Positions 47,101-59,567 of a DNA stretch of 64,000 bases are shown here, piece by piece. Origin of the DNA: Diatrype stigma. Lineage: Eukaryota; Ascomycota; Sordariomycetes; Xylariales; Diatrypaceae. The number at the start of each line of letters is the position of its first letter. Within the stretch, counting starts at the first letter, position 1. The translations under genes were made by a program, and so were the position numbers. Below the pieces are notes generated by a model. That model was not told the DNA's origin and searched no databases. It saw only the letters and a program-made list of their open reading frames with translations. The stretch covers positions 1 to 64,000 of the forward strand of contig JAKJXP020000114.1 in assembly GCA_022225965.2 (NCBI GenBank), given 5' to 3'.

Positions 47101-48410
47101 TTCCACGAGTATCGGAAAGCAAGCAGCGCCGGAGAACCTTAAAAGATTGTTGCTGTTGGTTTGCCCTCGCGATTGTAACTTTGGCTAAACCAAACGAAGA
47201 AACATTGTAATGCTTTATGCCCTTTACCCTATTACATAGATACCCATCCCCTTGGCGCCACGAGCCGGCGAAGGGCTTCACTACTATTATAATGCATCGT
47301 ACATAGTATTCACAGACTGCACATAAGATCAACCAACCCCTATTGATCTCGAGACAAGGCAGTCAACTTGTCCGCTTGAACCAATACAAGTTCGAAAGCC
47401 TTTCATCCCTTGCAGCGAAGTAGCCATGGCCTAGTCAATTCTCAGCCAATTTACTGTGTATGGAGTATGGAGTGAAGAGTAAATAGATCCTGCAACGCAT
47501 AGTGTCATTGCAAAATGCTGAATATCCCAACTTAATGTGATGCCCGTCTATATGGCAGTACAAATACATGAAGTTTCCATGGATCTAACGTAGCAGGATC
47601 TAGGGTTATTATTACCGTAGATGGCTATGGCGCCTAACTACCAGCCCCTTGAAAGCTGGTGGATGTCAACATGAGACTCCCAACATATAGGCGTCCACGA
47701 CACAATGACGACGACCGAGAGTAGGCATGATATGCTGAGCCGTCGGGCTAGATTGATAGGAAGCATTATCAGACAAAAGGGGGAGAGGGGGTTCACAAGA
47801 AAACACGATCATGGATTTGGGTAGTGCATTCCTTGGTACTCATTGGAATAGACCGCTGATAGCTGAATCTATGAAGAAAAGGGGGCCGGGGCAAGGGCGC
47901 TGCTGATGAGTACAATCCCCGCAATACATTTCACTGTACCCGTACCTGATCTGATATATTACCAATCTCCATCCATGGTATATATTCATATATGAACCCA
48001 TCAATGCACATGCCAATAAGACTTCGCCGTGTACTTGCAAAAAGGGTGAATCCATTGTTTGTACAAGTTCATTCAATATATGCCTGCTATCATGCCGCGG
48101 TCGACCCCCTTTGCCCCTTGCCCCGTTTCCTTGACCCCTTTTCACGTCATTACTACCATAGCGACCACTCCCAAAAAGCCATACAAATAATTCCCCAACA
48201 TTTTCTTTTTCTTCTTCCCCCCTTTTCTCTTCCCTTCATTTTCTGTTGGTCATAACTACTGCACACGATGGATTTGTAGGTGCGTCCGTGTCGCTCGTCG
48301 CCTTTCGCACACACGTCAGATACCAACGCCCCCTCCCCCCTTTTCAGTTTTCCCCTCCAAAACGAGTAAACACCAGCTACTACCTACTCTACCGATGCCT
48401 TTGTTTTCTT
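47101..48410. other. Intergenic, convergent 3' ends
   Basis: This is the 3' flank of the hydrolase gene and of the small mitochondrial-type gene on the other strand. No gene, RNA or clear repeat is seen. Confidence 0.6.
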
Positions 48411-49108
48411 TTATTTCCGCTTGCGCTCCGCAGCGTCGAACTTCTCCTCGAGGGTCTGGACGTAGGTGCTCAATCGCTGGCAGGCGGCCTGCAGGGACTA
48501 CAGTTCGGGGGTTTCGCGCGGAGCAAGACGGAAGCGCTTGACGTTAACCAAAAGCTTCTTCTGCATAGGGGGGGAGGGGGGAGAGGAGAGGGAAGTAAGG
48601 GGGGGAAGGGGGGAGCAAAAGGTCTGGCCAGGTCAGACAGGACAGAAAGGGGGACAGGACATACGTAGATATCCTCCGTCAGAAGCTCGTTGCTCGCCTT
48701 GTACTCGCGCAGGACGTAGCCGTAGACGCCGGCGCCGGCGAGGGTGCTGCCGAGGAGGAAGCCGAAGAGCCTGTATATATATGCGTGTGTAAGTGTAAAT
48801 GTAAGTGTTGTGCCGTTGTCTTCAGCTCGGTTCGGCCCAGCTCAGCCTAGTCCATCGTCCCGTTCATCCATCCATCCATATATTCATGCGAACCACAAGT
48901 GCAACCCCGCCACCACTACCACCACCACCACCAGGATCATCACTCACCCTCCTCGAAAGGCCCCGACGGGCTTGCGAGCCGGCAGCGGCGCATCGGCAGC
49001 AAGGGCGCGGCCCGTGGCGTGGAAGCTGCGCGCAGCAGCAGAGGAGCTTCGGAGCAGAGCATGTCGGGCGCCGGCCGCGGTGGGGGAGAAGAGCGTTCTC
49101 GAGGCCAT
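48411..49108 (-). CDS. Small mitochondrial-type single-pass membrane protein (117 aa)
   Basis: I place three exons: 48,948-49,108, 48,665-48,770 and 48,411-48,497, with introns of 177 and 167 nt; the first intron is phase 2 and the second phase 0. The N-terminus is rich in Arg, Ser and Ala without acidic residues (MASRTLFSPTAAGARHALL), typical of a mitochondrial presequence. Then come GAFRGGLFGFLLGSTLAGAG, a membrane span at about residues 55-73, and a helical C-terminus (LQAACQRLSTYVQTLEEKF) likely to form a coiled coil. The TAG at 48,498-48,500 is the 3' splice site, not a stop. It resembles a conserved fungal mitochondrial protein of unknown function. No open frame longer than about 90 residues covers it. 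Confidence 0.85.
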
Positions 49109-50156
49109 GATGCAATGCAACCAGCAGCACAGATAGATGCGCTTTCTTCTTAAGTTCCTCTAATTCTCTCGGGTAATCAGATGCTCGCTCGTGCTTTCGT
49201 TCCTTCGTTCGTTCGCACCGTCCTGTCTAGGTATCGACGTGCAAATCAGAAAGAGAGTTCAGGTAGGTAACTAGGTACCGTACATAAGGTATCCCGAAGC
49301 TTTGGATCGCCTTTTTCTCTCGTTGTTGTTGTTATGGACGGGGGGTTATTGTACCTGGTAGTTGGATATTCAGTATGACAATGACATATGAGGTAGATTA
49401 TGCAGGCTGAGCAGGTGGGCAGGTGGGCAGGTGGGCAGGTATGTACAAGGAAATATGGATGTAATTGGAGGTTTACTGTAGGTAGGCCCGTAAGGAGGTA
49501 CGTAGGGAGGTACCTAGGTAGCTAAGGTAGGGATGAGCGGGCACGCATGCGGGCCATTCATAACCGACCGCCCGATCTAGTTATACCTGATTGGGCCAAA
49601 AGGAGAGCGTTCGCCGCTTGCCGCACGATTTGTCCCGCGGCTGTCGATGTGTTCTAGAAGTGCCTCTACACAAGTGCCTCTACACAACCTTGAAGTGCCT
49701 TCACACAAGAACCTCGTGCTCCCGAGCCTCCCGCCTACCCGGGAAAACTTAAACTAGGTACCTAGGTACCTACATGTAGGTATGTTACGCATACCATATT
49801 CAGTATATGTTGGTCATTTATCCTCTTATATGCCCTGTTATATGGAAGCACGTCAGTACCGCGAATGTGCAATGCTGGTCGCAAGTCTTATAGCTGACGT
49901 GATATTGAAGCGGACTAGGTATTTGGACAGGTAAATAGCAATGGAACCGGCGCCGTTCGTTACAATTCTGTTGTCATCAAACGCAGAGAAAATCATTAAC
50001 CCTAGATGCTGAACTACCTTGATAGGTCGGCGACGTAACCCAGTCCCAGAACGACCCGTTGCCTCCAGCTTATCTTACTGCTGGATCCGCAGAAACTATA
50101 CATGTCGTAAACCCATTTCATATCTTTTCATTTGCCTTTGCTTCATATTGAGCTTT
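49109..50156. promoter_or_regulatory. Intergenic, upstream of mitochondrial-type gene and 3' flank of PDI gene
   Basis: Both flanking genes lie on the - strand, so the left part is a promoter. It holds CTAGGTACCTAGG-type palindromes (about 49,264-49,278, 49,505-49,517 and 49,755-49,771), a GTGGGCAG tetrad at 49,412-49,438, and a duplicated GTGCCTCTACACAA at about 49,662-49,687. Confidence 0.5.
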
Positions 50157-51805
50157 TTACAACTCATCGTGCTCGTCGCTGGCCTTGGCAGCCTCGCTCT
50201 CGCTAGCAGCGGGTGCAACGGGCGTCTCGTCCTCCGACTTCTCGGAGACCTCGGCCTTGTACTTTCCGTTCTCCTTGACAAACTTGATCAGGTCCTCGAC
50301 AGTCCGAGAGCCGCTGTAGTTGACGGGCTCCGACTTGGCGCCGGCCGGGTAGAGCTTGATAGTAGGGAAGCCCTGGATCTCATCGGGAACGTCGTTGGCG
50401 GTAGCGTCGACCTTGGCAATCACAACCTTGTCCTTGAACTCACTGTCTGCGTACAAGGAAGCAAGAGTGTCATACTTGGGAGCGAGAGCCTTGCAGTGAC
50501 CGCACCAGGGGGCGTAGAACTCGATCAGGACATCCTTGCTGTCGTCCAGAACAATATCCTCGTAGCTCTTACCGACGACAACAGTGACAGCGCCCTCCTG
50601 GGTCTCGGGGATGGGCTCTGACTTGACACTAGGCTCAACCTTGCCAGCAGCGAAGTCCTCCACGAAGCTAGTGATAGCCTCGAGGGTGAGACCCTTCTCG
50701 GAATCGAAGGGGAACTTTTGGTTCTTAACCGTCTCCTGGATAGCGAAAGACGGGAACTTATCGGTGGGCAGGTTGAGGTTTCCAGCGTGGGCACCGAATG
50801 ACTTGGCGTCGATGGTAGCGAAGTTGATCTTGCCCTTGTACTTCTCTGCCAGGGGCTTCAGGGTCTCGCCAAGCTCTTTGCGCTCGTCGGCAGTCTCGGA
50901 GAAGATGTATGCCAGAGGAATGCCAGCAGACATGTAGCCGGAGTAAGTATCGGGGCCGACCTCACCGATCAAAGGTGTCGAGGCAACCTTGACGAATTCC
51001 TTGATCGCGTCATCCGCAAACTTCTCGGTGAAGGTGGTCTTGCCCTCATCGAATTGCTTGTATAGAACAATGGCAGGGGCTTTGACACCCTCAGCTTCGG
51101 CCAGCGCGGCGTCGTTGCTCGCACCGAAGGGGACCGAGTCCCGAAGGCTCTCAGCAACCTTAGTGAAGGTCTCGTTGGAGGACTTGTCAGATGCGTCGAT
51201 GTACGCGACAACGACGACCTTGTCGGTGCCCTTGAAATCCTCAAGGGTATCGGTAGTAAGGAGGGAAACGGCGGGGAGAGACTGCTTAACCATGTAGGAG
51301 GTGATACTAAAACTACCTGTTAGCACTCGCTCCAACGAGCAAAAGTCTGACATGGCACTGAACACTTACGCGGCAGATTTCCGTTGGCCGGCGTAGGGGG
51401 TGATGTTCTCTGGGCCACGGAAGACCTTCAAGGTGGGGTAACCCTCAACGCCATAGGACTGGCAGAGCTCAGTCTCCTCCGTGCAGTCAACCTTGGCTAG
51501 TTTGATGTTCTTGTCCTTCAATTGTGTAGCAGCTTCCTCGTACTCAGGGGCAAGGGCCTTGCAGTGACCGCACCATGGGGCGAAGACTAAAGGTTTCCCG
51601 AGTTAGCTGCGACTCCGATGGGACATCGAGGATGTTGGGAGGTGATTCGGGAATACTAACATTCGGCTAAGACAAGGTCATTTGTCTTGACAAACTCCTC
51701 GAATGTGTCCTTGCTAAGCTGGGTAACATCAGAGGCGGGATCGGCCGCCGAGGCAACTGCCGCGGCAGCGAGCAGGCCGAGGGCAATTCTGCGTGCCGTC
51801 TGCAT
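50157..51805 (-). CDS. pdi1: Protein disulfide isomerase, ER luminal (503 aa)
   Basis: I place three exons: 51,661-51,805, 51,370-51,586 and 50,157-51,306, with short introns of 74 and 63 nt. An N-terminal signal peptide ([20 protein letters not shown]) is followed by a thioredoxin domain with APWCGHC (Cys54, Cys57), two redox-inactive b/b' domains and a second thioredoxin domain with APWCGHC (Cys389, Cys392). An acidic Ala/Glu-rich tail ends in HDEL, the ER retrieval signal. The length equals that of typical fungal PDI. It forms and rearranges disulfides in secreted proteins. The open frame that starts near 51,365 lacks the first active site, which lies on exon 2. Confidence 0.97.
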
Positions 51806-52256
51806 TGTGAAACTCTATCTACAGAAGGAGGGCGTTATGTTAGTGGATGCTGTTTTTGGGTGAATGTGAATTCGCAACAAGTTTTTCAACCAAGAAGCTC
51901 CGATCGAAATGATGCTGGAGCTGTTTAAGTAGTATGTAAAAATCAGATATGAAGTTTGGTATACAGGCCAAGTGGACACATATACCACACTTGCACACCA
52001 GACTGCTTACTCATTGGTGTGTATTGGATGTGTGTGACAAATCAAAGGAAGATAGGAAGACTGACTTACGGTAGTTTCTACTATTGTGCCACTATCAAAC
52101 AAATAACCACAATGCACTATGGGGGTGAAGGAAGGGGGAATAGGATGAATACAGGGTGTAATGAGTTTGCAAACAACAAGATACAATATGCGGGAGTGAA
52201 AGTTGAAGTTGTTCCCTTTTATGAATGCTTGAAGGTGGGAGGATGATGCCACGTTC
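51806..52256 (-). promoter_or_regulatory. PDI leader with probable 5'-untranslated intron and UPRE-like site
   Basis: Reading the - strand, a branch site CTAAC and pyrimidine stretch precede TAG ending at 51,819, only 14 bases before the ATG. A GTAAGT donor stands at 52,064-52,069. This gives a candidate leader intron 51,819-52,069 (251 nt). Upstream, GAACGTGGC (52,248-52,256) resembles an unfolded-protein-response element. Both are inference from sequence alone. Confidence 0.4.
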
Positions 52257-54641
52257 AATTATCTATCTCCGCCCTGCAGATACCTGTTAGCAGGTATTTA
52301 CTTACCTAAGGCTGATACAGGCTGATAGTCTTAGCACCATATTAGTGAACTATACCTACGTACATACAAGGAACACCAGTAGGTAGCACAATACCCACTG
52401 CTTGGTGTAGACATACATGTACAATACGTATTAACTGGACCCTGACTGTAGGATTTCAGTCGCAAGTGTCCAGCGAACTCCAGCTATCTTTAAAAAGGAC
52501 CTTGGGGACAGATCAATCAATCGCAATCTAGCCTTCCGCCCCATTTTGCCCCGCCCATCTCCAATCACAGCAAAAGCGCAAGGCGATCGCCCGCCCACCA
52601 GCCAGCATAAGCAGCGCTAGCGGAAGCTCTCCAGGCCCCCCAAGTTCATAGGAGGCCAAGAAGGCCATTGGGGCCGACAACTCCGTCTACAAAAGACAGA
52701 GTGTCCTCCTTCCACGCCACAATCCTACCTGCATCTGTACAGGAACTTACTGCCTAGTACCTAGTTTATACAGGAATAGTAAATTTCCACATCTGCTTTC
52801 GTCCCGCCAGCCAATCCTCCGAGACTAGGTAGGTATCTAAGTAAGTCTATCCGTTACACTAAGGAACGGCCCCTGAAAGGCTAAAAGGCAAAGTTCCAAC
52901 TTAGCCATGTAGGTACATGATGTTAAGTGGCCAATTGCTTTGCTATGTGCGGCTCAGGTTGGCGGTGAACTAATAATAACGGTAAATACTACCTAGATAC
53001 TGTGCCTTCTCTGGGTACAATACTGCTTTGTCGGTCAGACGCTGAGGAGGTAGTATGCTTCCAAAAGCCTCCATGGTAACTGAAAGTAAGGCTTGCTGAG
53101 ACAGCTATGGTTCAGGCAGGTTCCAGTTTGCCAAAGTCGTGGTTTGATCTGCTTTGGTCGTTTTGATGTTGGACAGGGGTTATCAAATGACGTAGTGATA
53201 CTCCTCAGATGCGCTCAGATGGCTGTATTGTACATCCAAAGCGCACAACTACCTACCCATGTACAAAGTCTGCCCAAAGTATTCCCAAGGCCGCAAGTTT
53301 AGAAGGCATGCTAGAAATATGTACACATGCTTACAAATAAGTGAATATCTCGTTACAGATATTACCTTGGTGTGCATTGGCATTGTGTTGTTAATAGCAC
53401 TACTACCTACCTAGGTAGTTAGAAATGTATTCCGCCTCCACCCCCGCAATCAAAACGACATGCTATATCATAATAGGGGTAGAAGAGACAGACAATAGGT
53501 AAAGGTACATACTGTAGGAAGGGGTCTTGGAGGTTGATAGTATACTCTATCGTTTAGAGGTGAATATGTGCTATTTTCAAAACACGACAATCTGGCAATA
53601 AAAGTCTGTCAGTCAACTAATGGGCCTTCAAGAATATTAGTCATATTGAAAGACAGACACCCAAAGCACCCCTGACAAAAATAAGAAGCTTCTACTGCTA
53701 CTTTATATACTCCTGTCGGAAGGTTATTGGTAGTATGCCTGTTGGTTCGGAATATGCCAGGGGCCGGTGTTCATGTTAGCCCCTGAATACCTACTCTAGC
53801 AACCACCATAAGGGGGGTGGGGTTGGATCTGGCCAGGACTATCATGACTACTAGGTAGAGTCAACTGGATAAGCGTTTAAAGCAAGCGCATTGCAGGTTT
53901 ACGTTCGTTCTCATAAACCATAGGTATCCCTCGTAAAATAACGATCAATAGGCGTACGACCAAACATCGCAACATCGGACGACAGGCTACATATGTGCCT
54001 GGTTGACTAGCCCTTGAAGGGGTTATGTAAAAGACACCAGAGAATAGCGATGGATCGAAATCAACCTGGAAGTCAGATCCGACCTGTGCTCTATGTATCC
54101 GGAACGGGAAAGGGGCTCCTTCCTCCCTGGATGGATGGGTAGACGTACTTGCCTCAACAACCATGAGTAGAGGTGCGGTGCCGCCTTCCTGGAGGACCTC
54201 GATAGACCACGATTTTCGTGTCGATGACTCCCAACCTATCGAAAGAGAGCCTAGATACCTAGGGAGGTAAGCTATAGTAGGTTCTTAGGGAGGCAATGAC
54301 AGGCGAACTACCTACATACTAGGTACCGACATAATTCCATACAGACAGGTCTGGGGCTTTCCAAACTTGGGCGCCTACTTGGAATATATCCAATGCTCAT
54401 CCAGAGCTGTGGTTCCAGTATGCTAACAACCAGTGCTCCCACCCCCAAGCCTGGTCCGCTGTCGTTTCGTGACTGATTGACCAGTCCAGCGGCCTATTCT
54501 ATTCTTTTTCATTCTTGCCGGTTATCTCCCTTTTCCAGAATCTAGCTACTGCATTCAGGTTGATTTGTTTACGCACAGCACCTTTAGGTAACTAGTCTAG
54601 TACTCCTATTGTTGCTCCCACCAGCAAAGATATCGTCGAGC
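52257..54641. other. Intergenic, shared upstream region of PDI and the 1,089-residue gene
   Basis: The genes on either side start away from each other. I see CCTAGG palindromes (CTACCTAGGTAG type at 53,404-53,420 and 54,254-54,265), CCAATC at 52,560, and no gene. The open frames at 53,093-53,302 and 53,877-54,164 have no domain or intron support. Confidence 0.55.
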
Positions 54642-57600
54642 ATGGATCACAACCGTCTCCCTAAACGCAGTGCCAGCCATGGGACCCTTCGCGGTAGTTA
54701 TGCATACCATGGAAGGCCTACCACGGGGTTTAACCCGGGCATGAGCATGGGAATGGGCATGGGATCGGCTCATCTTCAACTACTTCACAAGCCTCTCCGC
54801 AGCGTCAACGAGAATTCCGTCCTCCTGCAGTCCCCCGGTGCCTTGGAAAGCATGCTCAAAACGACGACTGAAACTGGCGACATCGGTATCTTCAGCATCA
54901 GGCCTATGACGTCTCCCCAGAGAAGGGGTGCGCTTACAAATATCGGTTCAGCCCAAATACGGCCGCGACGTTCCGTAGAGGAAGTGTACGGACACTACCA
55001 CCGTAGTAGGCTTCCAGGAAATCGTGATACAACATCCGAGATTCTCTCCATGTATACGTCTGATAGCCAGAAATCACCCGCAAGCAACTTCTCACCGACA
55101 TCGACTGGGGATCTTGGACCACGTTCCCTCTCCATGACCACCTGCGGGTCTAGGTATCTACCACATCACAGCTCAACCACCACTCTGCAGAGCCAGGCAA
55201 GCCAGGGGAGCGGGAGCAGTCTTCTCCAGCGTCCGCGCTCACCCTTTCCATATCCAACTCGACTCAAGCGTCCAGGCGTACGGCCAGCATCCCCAGCTCT
55301 GACAGATACTGGTCATGTGGATTATAGACGTATGGTTGAAATTGATAGAATCTCTCTTGTGCGTTGTGTAATACATCCGATCATTGGCAAGCATTAGACT
55401 GACTCTAATGATGTGAAGCGGACCCTTCACGGAGCGTATAGGCCGATCTATCCTCCCGGGCCAAGAAGACATCCTCCTCTGGGGCTCCGAACGGACAGCA
55501 ATGAATCAGTCCCTCCGTTGTATGGTCATGGACCACCTTCAGTTCGCCAATCTCCAAGGGGCCCGCCTTCCATTCGAAGTCACTCTGCAGCATCTGTCTC
55601 TTCCCGAAATGTCCTTCACCGTGTTAGACTTGACAGCACCTCCACAAGAGCATCGAGCCTTACTTCAATTGTAAACATGTATCACCGGACGCCTCAGCCT
55701 CTTCATAATGAACCCACTGGTCTCTCCGTCCCTGGTCCGCCTCCAGTACCTCTCTACTACGACTACACGGAGTGTTTCGAACCCGATATTCGTCGGGATC
55801 AAGCACATCCCCAGTTCCCAGCCTCCTTTCCAGTGCAGACGATGGATGACCCTCGATTAGCGGTGCGTCCACTGGACTCAGAACGCCTTATGACACCAAA
55901 GCAAGGTCACAAGGACTCGGCCTTTTTTGATAACAGTCGTCGGACAGGGGGTGAAGATGTAGCGGATGCAATCAGAGCGCTGCTTGCTTCCGAAGCGGAA
56001 GTCGAAACAGATATCGGGACGATAGCTCAAGACCAACAACGGCTGCACAGCCGTCCGAGCTCAACACAGTTACACAACAGTGTCGCGGAATTGGAACACT
56101 CAGACGCAGCTAGGAGGAGTCTTAGGCGGAATAGAGGCAGTGATATTGATCTACTACCATCACAGATTGGGAGAGATTCGATGGATACTTTTAATCCAAA
56201 TCTCGACATAGAGTCAAGGGATGCTCCAGCTTACAACTATAGCCAGTATCGTGCGAATGCGACTCCTAAGACGAAGACAAATACTCCCGAAAAGCAGGTG
56301 CAAGTACAGGATATAGGGGCACCATCTATTCGGAGTGAGCAAGGTATAATATTGCGAGACGATTTCCTCGGAAGTACCCTAGATGACCCTGGAACTGGAG
56401 AGCAACCGGAGTTACAATCTGGACCAGTAGAAGTGCCAACTACTGAGCTAGAAAGTTCCCACGAACGACGGTCTATTTCGGCACCAGTTCAAGATTCCCC
56501 AAAGGAATCAGACCGACGCAGATATGGCCGGCGATTCAATACTAGCAATATTGACTGCTCGGATGGTCAGGATCAGGGACCTTCATCAAAGCAGAGTTTT
56601 GATCAGACTCGCTCAGCTGGGGCTACTGATGGCTATGCCCCTGATGACAAGGCAACGACTTCGCTTCTGCAACCTCCTGCCACAAGAAATGACATCGCCT
56701 TACCAAAAAAGCTGAAAAGGCACCATAAAAAGAAAGATCACACCCCGAATACGCTTGGAGAAGCATATGAAAACGAAAGCCACGAGCAGTTCCGTCGGCA
56801 TAAAAGGAACAATGCAGCCTTCAGGATCCATGACATGAAACCGCCTCGAGATGCCAATGATGGATTCCCACACATCAAGCCACGGTGTTCTACCACACCA
56901 ATTATTTCACCGAAGCCTATCTCCCCTGCTCGTCAGCTCAGAGTGAAGAATAGCATACCACAGCTCATGAAAGCATTGCCACCTCTACCTGGTGATCCCA
57001 ATTACACAGCTGACCCTACACCTCCTACGACGGGTGATGAAGACGACTTTGCTGAGATCTTAGCTCCATTTAGTTTCGGTTGGCCATTCGCATTCGGACA
57101 AAGTAAAAACTCGAGTACTGTGAAGGCAAATCCAAGGATGCACGTAGACCATACCCAGAGCTTGCAGAAAAACACACCGAAGCTGAGGCTTAAAATGCGA
57201 TTGACAGAAACCGCAGCACCAACTCGTGGGGACAATAGACCATGGACATCGGATAGCAATTCCACGAAGACGAGCGCCCAAACTGATATAGAAAACGCAA
57301 GGCTGTTGAAGGGTAGACCCTTACAATCTCCCATGAAGTCAAAGCTGAGGTCTCATAATGGTGCCACTGGCACATCTCATTCTTCTCCGATACATCGAGA
57401 GACAGCTACTTGTAAGCCAGAGGGAACCACAGACGTGGCTGATCGACAGCCAAGAGATCAATTTAGTCTCAGATCTGGGGTTAATTCAGCAATTCGTCAG
57501 ATCACCAGAAAACCGCCGCTCACAAATCAAGCTGGTCAACCTGATGGGAACTCGCGTGCACCAGTGCGTCGGGAAGTTTCAGCACCTGCCCCTAGGGCGA

Positions 57601-57971
57601 GGCTCCCATGGACACAAGTAACTCATACCCAACATCCTGCCCCAAACATCACCTTGGATGCTTGGAAGCCTCATGGTTTGCGAAAGCGCTTGTCCAACCT
57701 TCGTAGCCTATTGGCACGGCAAGCGGGTTTCCCGTTAGAGTCTGATGTAGCCCCCATTTCCAGAGCAGAAGCTGCTGGGCGAAACAAGACCGGCGGTGAA
57801 GAGCTCGGAATTGACTTAAACGATCTCAACGCTTCAGGCCGGCATATCACCGGCCGCGGTAGAGGTCCTGCAAACGAGACACCTCATCCTCGCTTCAGTC
57901 AACGCATGCGAGCTAAACTGCGAAAATGGGTAGAAGGTGCTAAGTTAGCTGTACGCACGTGTTCAGAGTGA
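54642..57971 (+). CDS. Large disordered hypothetical protein (1,089 aa)
   Basis: I place two exons: 54,642-55,358 and 55,419-57,971. The 60-nt intron (GTGCGT..branch ACTGAC..AAG) carries an in-frame TAG at 55,395-55,397 that otherwise splits one reading frame in two. Joining gives DYRRMVEIDRISL followed by RTLHGAYRPIYPPG. The ATG at 54,642 is used because the open frame extends upstream only through TTG. The protein is rich in Ser, Pro, Arg and Gln, with PPPVPLYYDY, a basic cluster KKLKRHHKKKDH and PFSFGWPFAFG. I recognise no domain, signal peptide or membrane span. It may be a nuclear or cytoskeletal fungal-specific protein, but I cannot assign a function. The exact splice donor is my best choice among several (GTATGG at 55,330 is an alternative). 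Confidence 0.75.
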
Positions 57972-59567
57972 ACGCAAGGTGCTTGGAAGAGACGGTTGCT
58001 GTGTTTTTGATACTTATAAGTCGAGTTGGACCAGTCTTCTATCGGTTGTCTCGCGAAGGGGCTTCCGGTCTATCTATCATCGCGTAATATCCGCCATGCC
58101 TCAGAAGATGATTTATTCTTGGAACGATCTTGGTAAAGCAGTGCCTAAGTTATGGGCACTTTATTTTCCTCCTGTCGTGGTTTGCCAAAACCACCAGCAC
58201 GAATTAGCAGCGGTGGTGGTTCCCTTGTATAAAACCAGCACGAGACAACGACCAGGGTAAGTTACCTTTGGGAAATAAAGGGGGGTATAAGACATCTATG
58301 TACTTACCCTAGCTTAGCTTGCACTTATTCAAGAGTTGTTATAAGCATTTTCGTATCATATGGAACTTGACTTCCACTCATGAGCGTTCTGAAAAATGTT
58401 GTCAATGTGATGCCTAGAAAGGGGGCATGATGGCTTAGTGTAGGCGGTTGGTGATTGGACCCCCCCCCCTCAAAATGACAAAGACAGAACTATAAATTTA
58501 CGTAAAGTAGTCTGTCTATTAGGTATATAGAAGTCCTACTGAATAGACTTTTGAGTAGCTCCGACTATCCATCAAAGTTAAACTCTCACGATATATCGCA
58601 GTACAGTGTCTGAGTGTCTCGTGAAACCGTGAATGTTTGCAATGCTATAGGCGGACTGGCCCAATAAATAGACTTCCACGGAGGTTATACATCGCATACT
58701 TACGCTAATGTAGGTACTCGTCGGGGTCTCAAACTATGTAGGCAGGATGTTTTTACACGAGAGCAGACACCACCAACAGGCAATACCTCGTATAGGACGT
58801 CCTATATACAGATGCTGCAGGTGATGTAAACTAGGCATCTAAACTGACCTCAGATTGACTCTATAATGGATATTTGACTTCTAAACTTTTGCACCCTTCG
58901 AATGCCGTTTCGAACTCTATCATCGCTCCCCCTTCTCCCCTGCCACTGCCCTGACCCTTATAAAAAGGCCCGTCCCGAACTCGAGATTGGCTCTGCGAAC
59001 TCCCCCCTCCCTCCATTACCCTTACCCGTGGGCTAGGTATCTCTCGTTCATCATCTTCTTCTAAGTGACTTTATTTTTTTCTCATATCCGTAAAAACTAT
59101 TTGACAACATCGTCCACGCGCACTAATTCGAGCCCGTTCATTCGCTGACAACTCGTGCTCATATAATACATTCACTGTCCTACCTTGATTCAGCATCTCA
59201 TCTTCGCGAATCGTTCGACGAACCCAGACGCGGACGAGCCTACATCTTCGCAATCATAGTAGAATTTCTCACCGCAAAACTCTTCCACACTCGGATTACC
59301 ATCTCTCGTTCGCTGATACATACCACTTATATTCACTCCTGGTCTAGCAGGAGACTATCGGACACTGCCTATCAACTCACTCGCCTGGGGACTTTTTCAC
59401 TTATTTGTACCATACTTTGAAATCGAGACTGTGCCTACCCCACTGCGGGAGGGTTTCAACATACAATTATTTATCTTGGGGATATAAGAATCTAGTGCTT
59501 GCTAGGGTTCACCAACCATCTCTCGCCACTCGAGAGTATCCGAATTCCCTGCTCCCAACCCCCCATC
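57972..59567. other. Intergenic, promoter of the next gene
   Basis: There is no gene. It holds a C homopolymer near 58,461-58,470 and a TATA-like TATAAAAA at 58,959-58,966 with a pyrimidine-rich leader after it, about 600 bases before the next start codon. The open frame at 57,979-58,260 directly follows the previous stop and is probably 3' untranslated sequence. Confidence 0.55.
58959..58966 (+). promoter_or_regulatory. Possible TATA box
   Basis: TATAAAAA is followed by a CT-rich leader and then the hypothetical gene at 59,568. The spacing implies a leader of more than 500 nt, plausible for a regulated fungal gene but unproven. Confidence 0.35.

Noticed and set aside
48498..48500. In-frame TAG in the small mitochondrial-type gene
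   Set aside because: It is the splice acceptor: removing 48,498-48,664 gives an uninterrupted, sensible protein.
55395..55397. In-frame stop suggesting a pseudogene or two separate genes at 54.6-58.0 kb
   Set aside because: A consensus donor, branch site and acceptor surround it and the frame is continuous after splicing.
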